Below, one piece after another: positions 1-8,686 of a DNA stretch of 64,000 bases. The notes under the pieces are model-generated. The model saw only the letters and a program-made list of their open reading frames with translations. It searched no databases and had not been told where the DNA came from. The DNA is from Bacteroidia bacterium (GTDB lineage Bacteria > Bacteroidota > Ignavibacteria > SZUA-365). The DNA lies in NCBI GenBank assembly GCA_027493955.1, contig JAOSJT010000001.1, forward strand, positions 2,839,131-2,903,130, read 5' to 3'. Each line of letters starts with the position of its first letter. The first letter of the stretch is position 1. A program made the position numbers and the translations under genes.

Positions 1-26
1 ATGGTGATGGTTATCATGCCGCTCGG

Positions 27-1238
27 TCAGTCCTTTCTGTTCACGCTGTTAAACTCGGCGATGCCCTTTCCTATGAGTTCTACCGCACGGCGACAGGAGG
101 TGTCATTCAGCACGTATGCGAGCCGTGCTTCGTTGAGCCCGCGGCCGGCTGACGCATAGAAGCCGGGACCCGGTGCGATCATGGTGGTTTCGCCTCCGTC
201 ACTGAAATCTGTCAGCATCCAAGATGCTAAGGCCTCGATGTCGTCAACCGGGAATTGCGCCATAATGTAGAACGCGCCGCTGGGTTTGCGGCACAGTACA
301 CCGGGTATGGCGAGAAGTTCGTCATATGTTGCATCGCGCCGTCCGCGATATTCCGCGATCATCGAATCGAAGTACTTCGCTCCTTCGGCGACCAGCGCCG
401 CGGATCCAATCTGCTCAAGTGTGGCCGAGCAAAGTCGGGCCTGGCCAAAGCGTAACATCACGTCCATGAAGCCGCGATTGCGGCTGATGACGCAGCCCAT
501 GCGTCCACCGCAGAGACTGTACCGCTTCGAGAGACTGTCCATGACGATGGCCTGCTGTTCGAGACCCTCGATCTCGAGGACGCTTTTCGCGCGGCCTTCA
601 TACACAAATTCGCGATAGACTTCATCCGATAACACGTACAGCCCATGCCGGAGAGATACGTCGCGGATCGTATCGAGTTCGTCCTCCCGCAGCACCGTAC
701 CGGTGGGATTGTTGGGATTGCAGATGATGATGCCACGCGTGCGCGGGGTGATATGCGACTCGATAACATCCTGTGCGGGAAGATGGAAACCATCCCCGGC
801 TTCCGTGGCGATGGGGACCAGGGTGATCCCGGCCATAATGGCGAAACCGTTGTAGTTCGTGTAGAACGGCTCGAATACGATGATCTCCTCGCCGGGCTCC
901 GCAATCGCCATCATGGAGAACATGATGGCCTCGGAACCACCGGTGGTGATGAGGATGTCGTCGTATCGCAGCGGAATGTCGAGCGTCTGATAGTACTGCT
1001 GCAGACTTTCAATGAACGGGCGTATCCCCTGCGAGTTGCCGTAGGCAATCACTTTTTCCTGGAAACCCCTGACGGCGTCGAAAAACTCGACCGGCGTCTC
1101 GATGTCGGGCTGCCCGATGTTGAGATGATAGACATGTGTCCCGCGCTTCTTCGCTTCATCGCCCAAGGGGACGAGTTTCCGGATGGGCGATGCGGGCATG
1201 AGAGCTGCGCGGCGGGATAGTTGAGGTGCGGATGTCAT
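27..1238 (-). CDS. PLP-dependent aminotransferase, class I/II (AspC-like)
   Basis: A 403-residue fold-type I aminotransferase that would exchange an amino group between an amino acid and a 2-oxo acid in the cytoplasm, using pyridoxal phosphate. Visible motifs are NPNNPTG near residues 174-180, the PLP-contacting Asp in SDEVYRE (D205) and the Schiff-base lysine in SLSKRYSLCGGRMG (K238), which also carries the substrate-binding GxR. The start is the ATG at 1238, because family homology begins with the LSRRAALMPASPIR segment; an upstream extension of 18 codons is low-quality sequence. No strong ribosome-binding site is visible. Substrate specificity (aspartate, aromatic or other) cannot be told from sequence. 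Confidence 0.9.
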   Translation of the reverse strand: MTSAPQLSRRAALMPASPIRKLVPLGDEAKKRGTHVYHLNIGQPDIETPVEFFDAVRGFQEKVIAYGNSQGIRPFIESLQQYYQTLDIPLRYDDILITTGGSEAIMFSMMAIAEPGEEIIVFEPFYTNYNGFAIMAGITLVPIATEAGDGFHLPAQDVIESHITPRTRGIIICNPNNPTGTVLREDELDTIRDVSLRHGLYVLSDEVYREFVYEGRAKSVLEIEGLEQQAIVMDSLSKRYSLCGGRMGCVISRNRGFMDVMLRFGQARLCSATLEQIGSAALVAEGAKYFDSMIAEYRGRRDATYDELLAIPGVLCRKPSGAFYIMAQFPVDDIEALASWMLTDFSDGGETTMIAPGPGFYASAGRGLNEARLAYVLNDTSCRRAVELIGKGIAEFNSVNRKD

Positions 1239-1540
1239 GTGAGAACCGGTAACGGTGACAGAAAGATTCGCTCCCGACACGCACAAGAGCATATGTCGAG
1301 TGGAATCATGCTATTCTGTCAAATGTAACGAGACAGGGCCCAAATCGCAAAACGGGATGCACGGACGACGAATCACCGCTGGATGCGCAACGTCAGAACG
1401 AACAGACGCACGCCGCAGAAATTGCGATGCGGCTCCTCCTTCACCCTCGCTAAAACATCCCGCTGCCCGACTGTGCCAGGTCCTGCTGGCGGAGTGTGTG
1501 CGTTTCCGCTGCACGGAGGCGCTGCGGTTGTTCGGCAGAC
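1239..1540. other. intergenic region without recognisable gene
   Basis: About 300 bases between the aminotransferase start and the M16 peptidase stop, both on the minus strand. Short open frames exist on both strands but none has recognisable protein character or a ribosome-binding site. It probably holds the aminotransferase promoter; no consensus element stands out. Confidence 0.5.
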
Positions 1541-2809
1541 CTACTCCCGAGGGAGAAGCATCGCAACCGCGGGTCCCTCATTCGCGAAAAACGCAGTCGC
1601 GATGGTACGCATATCATCCGGCGACAGCTCGCGGATATTGCGAACGAGCAGTGACAAAGGGACATCCCGTCCGGGGCCCAACTCATCTTTGCCAAGCCGC
1701 GTCATGCGTGAGCTCATACTTTCCAGGCCAAGCAACATGCTGCCGATCACCTGCTCCTTCGCCCTGTTGAGTTCGCGCATGGATACAGGCTTGACAGCGA
1801 GTTCCTCAATTTCACGCCGCACGAGATCCACGGCGCGCTGCTCACGCCCCTGCTCCACCGCAAGATAGACCCCCAGGGTGGATACGTCCGTGTACGGATT
1901 GACGAAGGAGTACACGTTATACGCAAAGCCGTGCCGTTCCCGAATGCGCTGAAACAACCTGCTGCTCATGCCTTCCCCGAGCAATGCGCTGAATACCTGC
2001 TGTGCCATGCGTGTGTCCCCTGCGTATCCCTCAGCCGACGTGCCCAGGATGATATGGGTCTGCTGTATGGCGCGGGTGGAGGTGTCACTCCCGCCGTATA
2101 TCTTCCGCGGTTTGCGTCGCCGGATCGGTACGCCCTCGGGCAGCGACGAGAGTTCGCGCGCGCATACGGTACATACGCTTTCGTGATCCACCGCCCCAGC
2201 CGCCGTCACAATGATATTCGATGCGCTATGATGCCTCGTGATAAAGTCCCGCAGGACATCGCGCGTAAAGGATCGGACGGTGTGCTCGCGGCCGATGACC
2301 GGTTGTCCCAACGGATGCTTTCCGTACAGGAGCTCTTCGAAACGGTCATGCAACAAATCTTCGGGATCGTCGTCTGCGCCACGCATCTCCTCGATAATCA
2401 CCTGTTTCTCTTTCTCGATCTCCCTTTCCGGGAGCGTGGCGTTCATCACGATGTCAGCAAGCAGATTCAGTGCGCGCCCCAGGTGTGGCCGGAGTATGCG
2501 GGCATAGTAACACGTGCTGTCCTTCGTGGTGTAGGCATTTACGTATCCACCGACCGCCTCAAGATACTGTGCGATGTGATGCGTCTTTCTGCCGCTGGTT
2601 CCCTTGAACACCATGTGTTCAATGAAGTGAGAAATCCCGCTGACGTCCGGTGCTTCATCACGGCTCCCCGCATTCACCCAGATTCCGACGGCCAGGGAAT
2701 GCACACCGGGTACGTGTTCGGTGATCACGCGAAGGCCGTTCGGCAGGATGCTCCGCTGCGGTGCGCCCGATGAAACGAGAGAAAGGGTGTGATGTGAAGT
2801 GAGTTTCAT
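1541..2809 (-). CDS. M16 family zinc metallopeptidase (processing peptidase-like)
   Basis: A 422-residue member of the pitrilysin/mitochondrial processing peptidase family. The inverted zinc motif HFIEH lies at residues 61-65, and the downstream glutamate is in the IIEEMRGADDDPED segment about 75 residues later. The length fits the single-chain bacterial PqqL/YmxG-like M16B type. No signal peptide is visible, so a cytoplasmic peptide-degrading role is likely. The frame is open upstream to 3130, but that extension is antisense to the neighbouring crtZ-like gene and was discarded. ATG 2809 or ATG 2827 are both possible starts; neither has a good Shine-Dalgarno. Confidence 0.88.
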   Translation of the reverse strand: MKLTSHHTLSLVSSGAPQRSILPNGLRVITEHVPGVHSLAVGIWVNAGSRDEAPDVSGISHFIEHMVFKGTSGRKTHHIAQYLEAVGGYVNAYTTKDSTCYYARILRPHLGRALNLLADIVMNATLPEREIEKEKQVIIEEMRGADDDPEDLLHDRFEELLYGKHPLGQPVIGREHTVRSFTRDVLRDFITRHHSASNIIVTAAGAVDHESVCTVCARELSSLPEGVPIRRRKPRKIYGGSDTSTRAIQQTHIILGTSAEGYAGDTRMAQQVFSALLGEGMSSRLFQRIRERHGFAYNVYSFVNPYTDVSTLGVYLAVEQGREQRAVDLVRREIEELAVKPVSMRELNRAKEQVIGSMLLGLESMSSRMTRLGKDELGPGRDVPLSLLVRNIRELSPDDMRTIATAFFANEGPAVAMLLPRE

Positions 2810-2873
2810 CGTCGGTTCATGCTGCATGATTCGCGTAGAGCGTATCCCTCCGTGGTGATAGCAGCGGGGGACT

Positions 2874-3326
2874 CTACACTGTTGATGATGGTGAGGGACG
2901 CCCGTAGCGACGGTTCCAGAAAAACAAACCGAAATGCGTGCAAGGGTCACCGGTATGATGGTAGAGATGTGCGACTTTGATCCGGCGAAAAACGGCGAAG
3001 TGATCCAACCAGGCGACGGGCAACCGCGCATGGATGTATCCGTCATGCACGATGAAATACGCAATACCGTATGCAGTGATCCCGAAACCCGCAGCAGCGA
3101 GCAGGTCGCTGCCCAGGAACAGTCCGGCAACGACTATCGACGCCGCGGCGATGGCGTGCAGAAGGACGAACAGATCGTTCCGCTCGAATACTCCGGTCCT
3201 TCTTGCACGGTGATGCGAACGGTGTACCGACCAGAGGACGCCATGATAGACGACACGATGCACGAAAGCCGCCCAGAACTCCATTGCGGTGAACGTCAGG
3301 AGAAAAACCACCGTATTGATCAGCAT
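2874..3326 (-). CDS. crtZ: CrtZ-type beta-carotene hydroxylase / fatty acid hydroxylase superfamily
   Basis: A 150-residue membrane di-iron hydroxylase with four hydrophobic segments. The eight-to-ten-histidine signature is complete: H23/H28, H35-H38-H39 (HRSHH), H94/H99 (HDGYIH) and H120-H123-H124 (HLYHH). This order and spacing match CrtZ, which adds 3-hydroxyl groups to beta-rings of carotenoids such as zeaxanthin precursors. No other carotenoid genes lie nearby, so the substrate is inferred from the family only. It sits between the M16 peptidase and a PAS protein on the same strand, 25 bases downstream of the latter, and may be cotranscribed with it. Confidence 0.82.
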   Translation of the reverse strand: MLINTVVFLLTFTAMEFWAAFVHRVVYHGVLWSVHRSHHRARRTGVFERNDLFVLLHAIAAASIVVAGLFLGSDLLAAAGFGITAYGIAYFIVHDGYIHARLPVAWLDHFAVFRRIKVAHLYHHTGDPCTHFGLFFWNRRYGRPSPSSTV

Positions 3327-3351
3327 GCGATGTTGCCGGGAGTGTGAGGCA

Positions 3352-4212
3352 CTATTTCACCGTGGAGAGGTGGATCAGGCAGGTAACGAGATGTAACGCA
3401 TCTGTCTGGTCACAGAGCGCCAGAAACGTTATCTCCTCGATGAAATCCGATCCCTTTTTCGGGTGAAACGTCATGCGCCTGGTGATACGTGCGTTGCAGT
3501 CCATAGACGTCAGATCCGGCAGTTCCTGTTCAAGATCAACGTCCCCGCCAAAAAGCATGATGAAATCCTTGCCGGTCACTTCATCTCTGCTGTACCCGAA
3601 AAGCCGCGCCGCGCTGGTGTTCCATGACTGTATTTCGCCTTCCGGATTGATGGAAAAAATCGCCGTCTCCTTCAATTCGTCGCTGATATTCAGCATCAGG
3701 CGGCGATACGCGTTCGAAAAATACTGGCATCGCTTGTATGCGGTGATGTCGTCCAGACTGATGCGCACTCCGATGTGTTTCCCGCGTCTTGTTTTCACCG
3801 GATTCCAGGTCATCAGCATCCATCGGGGAGTCCCGTCCTTGGCCAGAAACACGTACTCCACATCGCTGTCCGATTCCCCGAGCAACGCACGTGCTTTATC
3901 TTTTCGGAACCGTTCTGCGTCATCGGCATGCACCAATGCCTCGAGGCGCAGCCCTTCCTGTAAAAAATCTTCGGCGGGATACCCCAATATCGTCTCACAG
4001 GATGGACTGACGAATTCGTAGTTTCCATTCACATTGTACCAGAACTCGAGACTGGACGAAAGATCCGCGATGATATGCATGCGTTCATGCGCCTCATGCA
4101 GAAGCTTTTTGTATTTGTTCTTCTGCTGAGCGAGGAGCTTCGCAACCGCAACTTTTTGCGGGTTGGACAGCTTCAGTGTATCAAGACTCAGTGGTCGTTT
4201 TTTCTTGAACAT
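3352..4212 (-). CDS. PAS domain signalling protein (two PAS domains, no output domain)
   Basis: A 286-residue soluble protein with a short basic/coiled-coil start (residues 1-50) followed by two tandem PAS/PAC domains, about 55-165 and 165-280. The first holds the typical FVSPSCETILGYPAEDFL segment and the PAC portion RWMLMTWNPVKTRRG; the second holds the AARLFGYSRDEVTGKDF segment. No kinase, GGDEF, EAL or HTH domain follows, so it must act through a partner protein or as a sensor module alone. The ligand is unknown. Confidence 0.8.
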   Translation of the reverse strand: MFKKKRPLSLDTLKLSNPQKVAVAKLLAQQKNKYKKLLHEAHERMHIIADLSSSLEFWYNVNGNYEFVSPSCETILGYPAEDFLQEGLRLEALVHADDAERFRKDKARALLGESDSDVEYVFLAKDGTPRWMLMTWNPVKTRRGKHIGVRISLDDITAYKRCQYFSNAYRRLMLNISDELKETAIFSINPEGEIQSWNTSAARLFGYSRDEVTGKDFIMLFGGDVDLEQELPDLTSMDCNARITRRMTFHPKKGSDFIEEITFLALCDQTDALHLVTCLIHLSTVK

Positions 4213-4468
4213 GCACTGTGCACATCGAATGACAGGAACACCGTCCCACCTGCAGCAGGCAGCAACGCATTGACCTGGATTGACATACCAATGTACTCAA
4301 AATCGTGCAGAAAACCATCGGCGGCGTCTCTCGCGAGATCGGCCGGTCGCAGTTCCCGGAATGTGCTGTGTTCGCGTAGCACGCGATACCCCGTGGGTGC
4401 AAGGCCGCACACGCAAGGCCCCGTTCCTGGCGGTCAGCGACGGGGGAACGCTCGCCTCCGTTGGTGCA

Positions 4469-6679
4469 TTACCGCAGGGCGAGTCGCAGCTGTTCGAGAA
4501 GTCCGGAATAGCGGAGGTGCTCGCGCGCGGTGTTCACGGCCATCGAAACCGCTGAACGCTGTCCGAGCAACACAAGCATGTGCTTTGCCCGTGTCATTGC
4601 CGTGTACAGCAGGGTGCGTCGCAACATGATGCGATGCTGCGTAACGACAGGCAACAGCACCACGCGGTACTCGCTGCCCTGGCTTTTGTGAATCGTGATG
4701 GCATAGGCGAGGACGAGAGCATCGGTGTCCTCCGGCGCGTACTCTACCGCCCTCCCATCGAAGAGCACGCGGAGCGTCTGCTCATCCTCGTCATATGATC
4801 GTACATACCCGATATCGCCGTTGTACACGTCTTTCTCATAATCATTGCGTGTCTGCATCACCTTGTCACCGGCACGGAACACACGGTCGCCCCGCTGCAT
4901 CAGCACACGGGCTCCGGCATTGAGCGCCTGTTGCAACACATGATTGAGGTTGGTGACGCCGGCCGTCGTATTGTACATGGGCGAGAGCACCTGTATGTCA
5001 CGCATGGGGTCGCAATCCAGCTCTCGGGGGATGCGCTCTGCCACAAGATCACGAATGAGATGGGCGATGTTCTCACCCTGCTCCACCTCCCGAAAAAACG
5101 TTTCTCCCCCGTCAATGCGCCGCTTGTCGAACACGGGCATGAATCCATCTCGGACGCGATGCGCGTTCGTGACGATGCTGCTGTGCGTTTTTTGTCTGAA
5201 AATGAGTTTGAGCACCACGGTGTCAATTTCAGCGCACGCGATCAGATCGCGCAACACCGTTCCCGGACCAACGGAGGGGAGCTGATCCGCATCTCCGACG
5301 AGTACGATACGGCAACCCGGCGGTCTCGCCGCAAGCAGTGCCGCGAACAGGGTGCAGTCCACCATGGACATTTCATCGACGACGAGCAAGTCCGCTTCTA
5401 TCGGGTTGTCCTGGTTACGCTGGAAGCCAAGCACCATTGGATCGAACTCCAGAAGTCGGTGGATGGTGCGGGCCTCGATGCCCGTCATCTCGGTGATGCG
5501 CTTTGCCGCTCTGCCCGTGGGCGCACAGACGGCGCAGCGCATATCCAACTCGGTGGCCAGTTGCAGCAATCCCAGCAGCGTCGTGGTCTTTCCGGTTCCC
5601 GGTCCTCCGGTGAGAATACAGACGGGACCTGCGATGCATTTATGTATCGCCTCCACCTGCTGCGCATTGTAGCTGATTTCATGTCGCTGCTCAATCCGTT
5701 TGAGAGCATCATCGAGCGCCAAATGATCCAGACCATTCCAGATTTCGTTGTGTGCGCGGCGGAGTGCACTCGCGATCGCGCGTTCGGCGTGGAACAGCTC
5801 CGGCACATAGACCATGTCGCCCTCCTCGATCACCAGACCCCGCGCTGTTGCCTCCCGCAGTGCGGAGGCAAAGCTATCGGCATCCGTGCCCATGAGGTTC
5901 GCCGCATGGTGAATGAACTCGTCCACCGGTAAACAGCAGTGGCCGTCACGACGGGCCGCCTCGCCCAGCACATAGCTGGCGCCGGCGAGCAACCGTCTCG
6001 GGTCGTCCGCGAGAATCCCCATTCCCCGTGCGATGCTGTCTGCGGTGGTAAATCCTATTCCCTCCACCTCCTGCGCGAGGCGGTACGGATCGTCCCGGAT
6101 GACGTGGACGGCATTGGCACCAAATACACGGTAGATCCGTACCGCGAACGCCGTGCTGATTCCATGCGCCTTGAGGAACAGCATGACATGCTGCACACCG
6201 CGTTGGGCATCCCACGCTTTGCGTATCGCCGACAATTTTTTTTCACCGATGCCGTCGATTTCCAGCAGTCGTTCGATGCGCGTATTCATCACCTCCATCG
6301 TTTCACTGCCGAAATGATCAACGATACGGGCTGCGAGCGCTTTCCCTATGCCCCTGATGAGACCCGACGAAAGATAGCGGATTATTCCTTCACCGGTCGT
6401 CGGATATTCGAGCTCATAGGATGTGAAATGAAACTGTCTGCCGTATTTTTGATGCTCCTCCCACGTCCCGGTCAGAATGAAGTCGTCTCCCACAGACGGA
6501 GACATCATTTCACCAACGACGGTCACAGGAAAGAGCTCACCATCCACACGCAGGCGCGCGACGATGAATGCACTGTCCGGAGACGACCACGTGACACGTT
6601 CCAACACGCCTTTCAGCGTTTGCTGCCCTTGCGTTTCTCCTTTCGCCCTGCTATCATCGTGCTCGTAGCTATTCATCAT
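4469..6679 (-). CDS. recD2: ATP-dependent RecD2-like DNA helicase (SF1B)
   Basis: A 736-residue helicase of the RecD2 type, a stand-alone 5'-3' DNA helicase for repair and replication-fork processing. The N-terminal OB-like part and helix-hairpin-helix repeats ([10 protein letters not shown] and IDGIGEKKL, residues 105-155) are characteristic of RecD2 and absent from RecBCD RecD. The Q motif is near residue 340, Walker A (GGPGTGKT) at 358-365, then VVDEMSMVD (motif II) and [12 protein letters not shown] (motif III), with IHKSQGSEY near the C-terminus. Tandem ATGs at 6679/6676 overlap the divergent YjbQ frame, and no Shine-Dalgarno is seen. Confidence 0.93.
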   Translation of the reverse strand: MMNSYEHDDSRAKGETQGQQTLKGVLERVTWSSPDSAFIVARLRVDGELFPVTVVGEMMSPSVGDDFILTGTWEEHQKYGRQFHFTSYELEYPTTGEGIIRYLSSGLIRGIGKALAARIVDHFGSETMEVMNTRIERLLEIDGIGEKKLSAIRKAWDAQRGVQHVMLFLKAHGISTAFAVRIYRVFGANAVHVIRDDPYRLAQEVEGIGFTTADSIARGMGILADDPRRLLAGASYVLGEAARRDGHCCLPVDEFIHHAANLMGTDADSFASALREATARGLVIEEGDMVYVPELFHAERAIASALRRAHNEIWNGLDHLALDDALKRIEQRHEISYNAQQVEAIHKCIAGPVCILTGGPGTGKTTTLLGLLQLATELDMRCAVCAPTGRAAKRITEMTGIEARTIHRLLEFDPMVLGFQRNQDNPIEADLLVVDEMSMVDCTLFAALLAARPPGCRIVLVGDADQLPSVGPGTVLRDLIACAEIDTVVLKLIFRQKTHSSIVTNAHRVRDGFMPVFDKRRIDGGETFFREVEQGENIAHLIRDLVAERIPRELDCDPMRDIQVLSPMYNTTAGVTNLNHVLQQALNAGARVLMQRGDRVFRAGDKVMQTRNDYEKDVYNGDIGYVRSYDEDEQTLRVLFDGRAVEYAPEDTDALVLAYAITIHKSQGSEYRVVLLPVVTQHRIMLRRTLLYTAMTRAKHMLVLLGQRSAVSMAVNTAREHLRYSGLLEQLRLALR

Positions 6680-6692
6680 GAAGGATGCCGTC

Positions 6693-7106
6693 GTGAAATT
6701 TCACACCGAGTACCACTGGTTCAATACGCACAATCTACGCGAGTACATCAACATAACAAGCGAGGTGGAAACCGCCCTGCTGAAAAGCGGGATCCGCGAA
6801 GGGATGATCCTCGTCTCCGCCATGCATATCACCGCCGGCGTCTATGTCAACGACGCGGAAAATGGTCTTATTGCGGATATCGACGAATGGCTGGAGCATC
6901 TGGCACCGTTTCGCCCTGATTACCGCCATCACCGCACCGGCGAGACAAACGGTGATGCCCATTTGAAAAGTCTGCTTGTCCACCATGAAGTACTCGTGCC
7001 GGTGACGAACGGCAAGCTGGATCTCGGACCCTGGCAACAGATCTACTATGCGGAATTCGACGGCAAACGCAAGAAACGTGTTCTGATCAAAGTGATGGGC
7101 GAGTAA
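6693..7106 (+). CDS. YjbQ family protein (UPF0047, secondary thiamine-phosphate synthase enzyme family)
   Basis: A small conserved YjbQ/UPF0047 protein of 137 residues from a GTG start. Signature segments are [18 protein letters not shown], the [13 protein letters not shown] motif with its conserved His, DGDAH-like NGDAHLKS, and [14 protein letters not shown] near the end. Members show weak thiamine-phosphate synthase activity, but the physiological role is unclear. An ATG at 6678 is in frame but overlaps the divergent recD2 start codon. GTG 6693 is preceded by AAGGA at 6681-6685 with a 7-base spacer, and homologues start with a KFHTEY-like segment, so GTG is preferred. Confidence 0.85.
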   Translation: MKFHTEYHWFNTHNLREYINITSEVETALLKSGIREGMILVSAMHITAGVYVNDAENGLIADIDEWLEHLAPFRPDYRHHRTGETNGDAHLKSLLVHHEVLVPVTNGKLDLGPWQQIYYAEFDGKRKKRVLIKVMGE

Positions 7107-7191
7107 ACCGTCGGTCTCCGGCGACGGCGTGCCCACGTCGGGGCCATCTTCATTCGCACCGCGCGCATGATACTATCGACACCGTGCACGA

Positions 7192-8535
7192 TCACTTTCG
7201 GGTGATCACGATTTCTGTCCGCCGGTTCAAGCGCCGTCCCAGCTCTGTATCGTTCGGAGCTACCGGCTGCGATTTTCCCATGCCCCGGGTGGTGATACGG
7301 TCTGCGCTGACACCTTTGTCCGAAAAAAACTTTTTCACCGCCCGGGCGCGTGCATCGGACAACGCGACATTGTACTCATCGCTCCCGATGAAATCCGTAT
7401 GGCCGCGAATCTCAATGTGCATTCCCTGATATCGTTTCAGCATGGCAAGAATGCGGTTCAGATCCTCGGTATACGTCATGTCGAAGGTAGCGCGATTGAA
7501 GTCGAATAAAATATTATCCAGAACAAATTTTTTATCCACTTCAAGGACGGTGTGCTCCTCCCGCAGTACGACTTCGTTCGCCATATTGCGAATTTCCAGA
7601 TTGATCTTTTCCGGCGGTACTTCCTCCGGTACGCGATAGCGAACGGCGTAGAGGTTCGTGAGACTTTCGCTGAACTCATCGAGGATGGAGCTGAAATCCT
7701 CAATGATGTTGAAGCGTTTTCCTCTTGTCGCATCGGTCATCTGTCTGTATTCGTCTATCAGCGGAGGGGTGATGGCGAAGAGCTTGACGTTCTGTTTGTT
7801 CAGAAAATCAATCATCGTGCGCGTGGTAAATTCCGTTTTCCCGTCCCCCCGGTCGCCTTTCTGATGGAACATGGCGTCGGTGATGAGGATGAAGATACGT
7901 TGTGCTGAAAGGCGAAATTTAAACGACGTGGCTTCGTATAGGGCTTCGAGCGCATTTTCGTTGTCGTCGCCGCCGCCGCCCACTTTGACGCCGTCTATCC
8001 ACGCGATAAAGGTATTGACGTCCTCGGTAAAGTCCTTATACCGGTCGATGCGATCGCTGAAGGAAATGAGGGCAAGACGGTAATCCACACCGCGCGACGC
8101 CAGGCGCCGTGTGAACTCAATGATATTCGCCTTGACTTCGTTCACTTCCTGCTGCATGCTTCCCGTCTGATCGATGATGAAAGCGATATCGACGGGCAGG
8201 CTGTTTTCGGCCGAGATGCGCTCCAGACTTTCGACGCGCATGGGCCTGCTGTCCTGGTAAATGATCAGATCGTTTCTGACCAGATGCGGAAAGTGGTTAT
8301 TGAGAGAGTCCCTTGCGTCGAGAATGACGCTGACCTCGGGATAGCGACTGATGTCTACAGCGCGGATAGATACGTTCACTCGCTGCGGATCCGTCGTATG
8401 CGCGGAAATGATCGTCGCTTTCCGGAGGCTGTCGGCGGCGGGATTATGCGGATCCGCTGCGACTTCCTGAGGAGACGGATGCACCAGGAGGACGAATAAC
8501 AGCGGCGCAAGAACGGAGGAGATGTACTGCATCAT
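7192..8535 (-). CDS. secreted VWA domain protein with C-terminal OmpA peptidoglycan-binding domain
   Basis: A 447-residue envelope protein. Residues 1-27 form a signal peptide. A von Willebrand A domain covers about 115-310, with a MIDAS-like DQTGS at 122-126. An OmpA-like domain at about 335-447 contains LFDFNRATF, the peptidoglycan-binding GHTDFIGSDEYNVALSDARA segment and a terminal NRRTEIVI segment. The fusion would anchor a protein-binding, metal-dependent adhesion domain to the cell wall. It closes the minus-strand GldL/GldM-like cluster, 151 bases after the second barrel gene, where it could play the wall-anchoring part that PorE plays in type IX secretion. That role is inferred from context. 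Confidence 0.85.
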   Translation of the reverse strand: MMQYISSVLAPLLFVLLVHPSPQEVAADPHNPAADSLRKATIISAHTTDPQRVNVSIRAVDISRYPEVSVILDARDSLNNHFPHLVRNDLIIYQDSRPMRVESLERISAENSLPVDIAFIIDQTGSMQQEVNEVKANIIEFTRRLASRGVDYRLALISFSDRIDRYKDFTEDVNTFIAWIDGVKVGGGGDDNENALEALYEATSFKFRLSAQRIFILITDAMFHQKGDRGDGKTEFTTRTMIDFLNKQNVKLFAITPPLIDEYRQMTDATRGKRFNIIEDFSSILDEFSESLTNLYAVRYRVPEEVPPEKINLEIRNMANEVVLREEHTVLEVDKKFVLDNILFDFNRATFDMTYTEDLNRILAMLKRYQGMHIEIRGHTDFIGSDEYNVALSDARARAVKKFFSDKGVSADRITTRGMGKSQPVAPNDTELGRRLNRRTEIVITRK

Positions 8536-8686
8536 ACGTGGGACAGCAAATATCCGATAACATCCACACGGGGGGGTATGTTCCGCATCCGCGGAGCAAC
8601 AGCCAGAAACGATACAGGCGATGGCTCGCGCTCATCGCCTGTACGTTTCGCAATTTACAAACTGTGTATTCGCTTCATACGCGACG

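Noticed and set aside
4931-5932. 333-codon open frame on the plus strand
   Set aside because: Antisense to the recD2 helicase core, whose motifs are intact.
7190-7207. GATCAC/GTGATC hairpin at the end of the VWA-OmpA gene
   Set aside because: Only 6-base arms, lying partly within the coding end and with no T tract. Not reported as a terminator.
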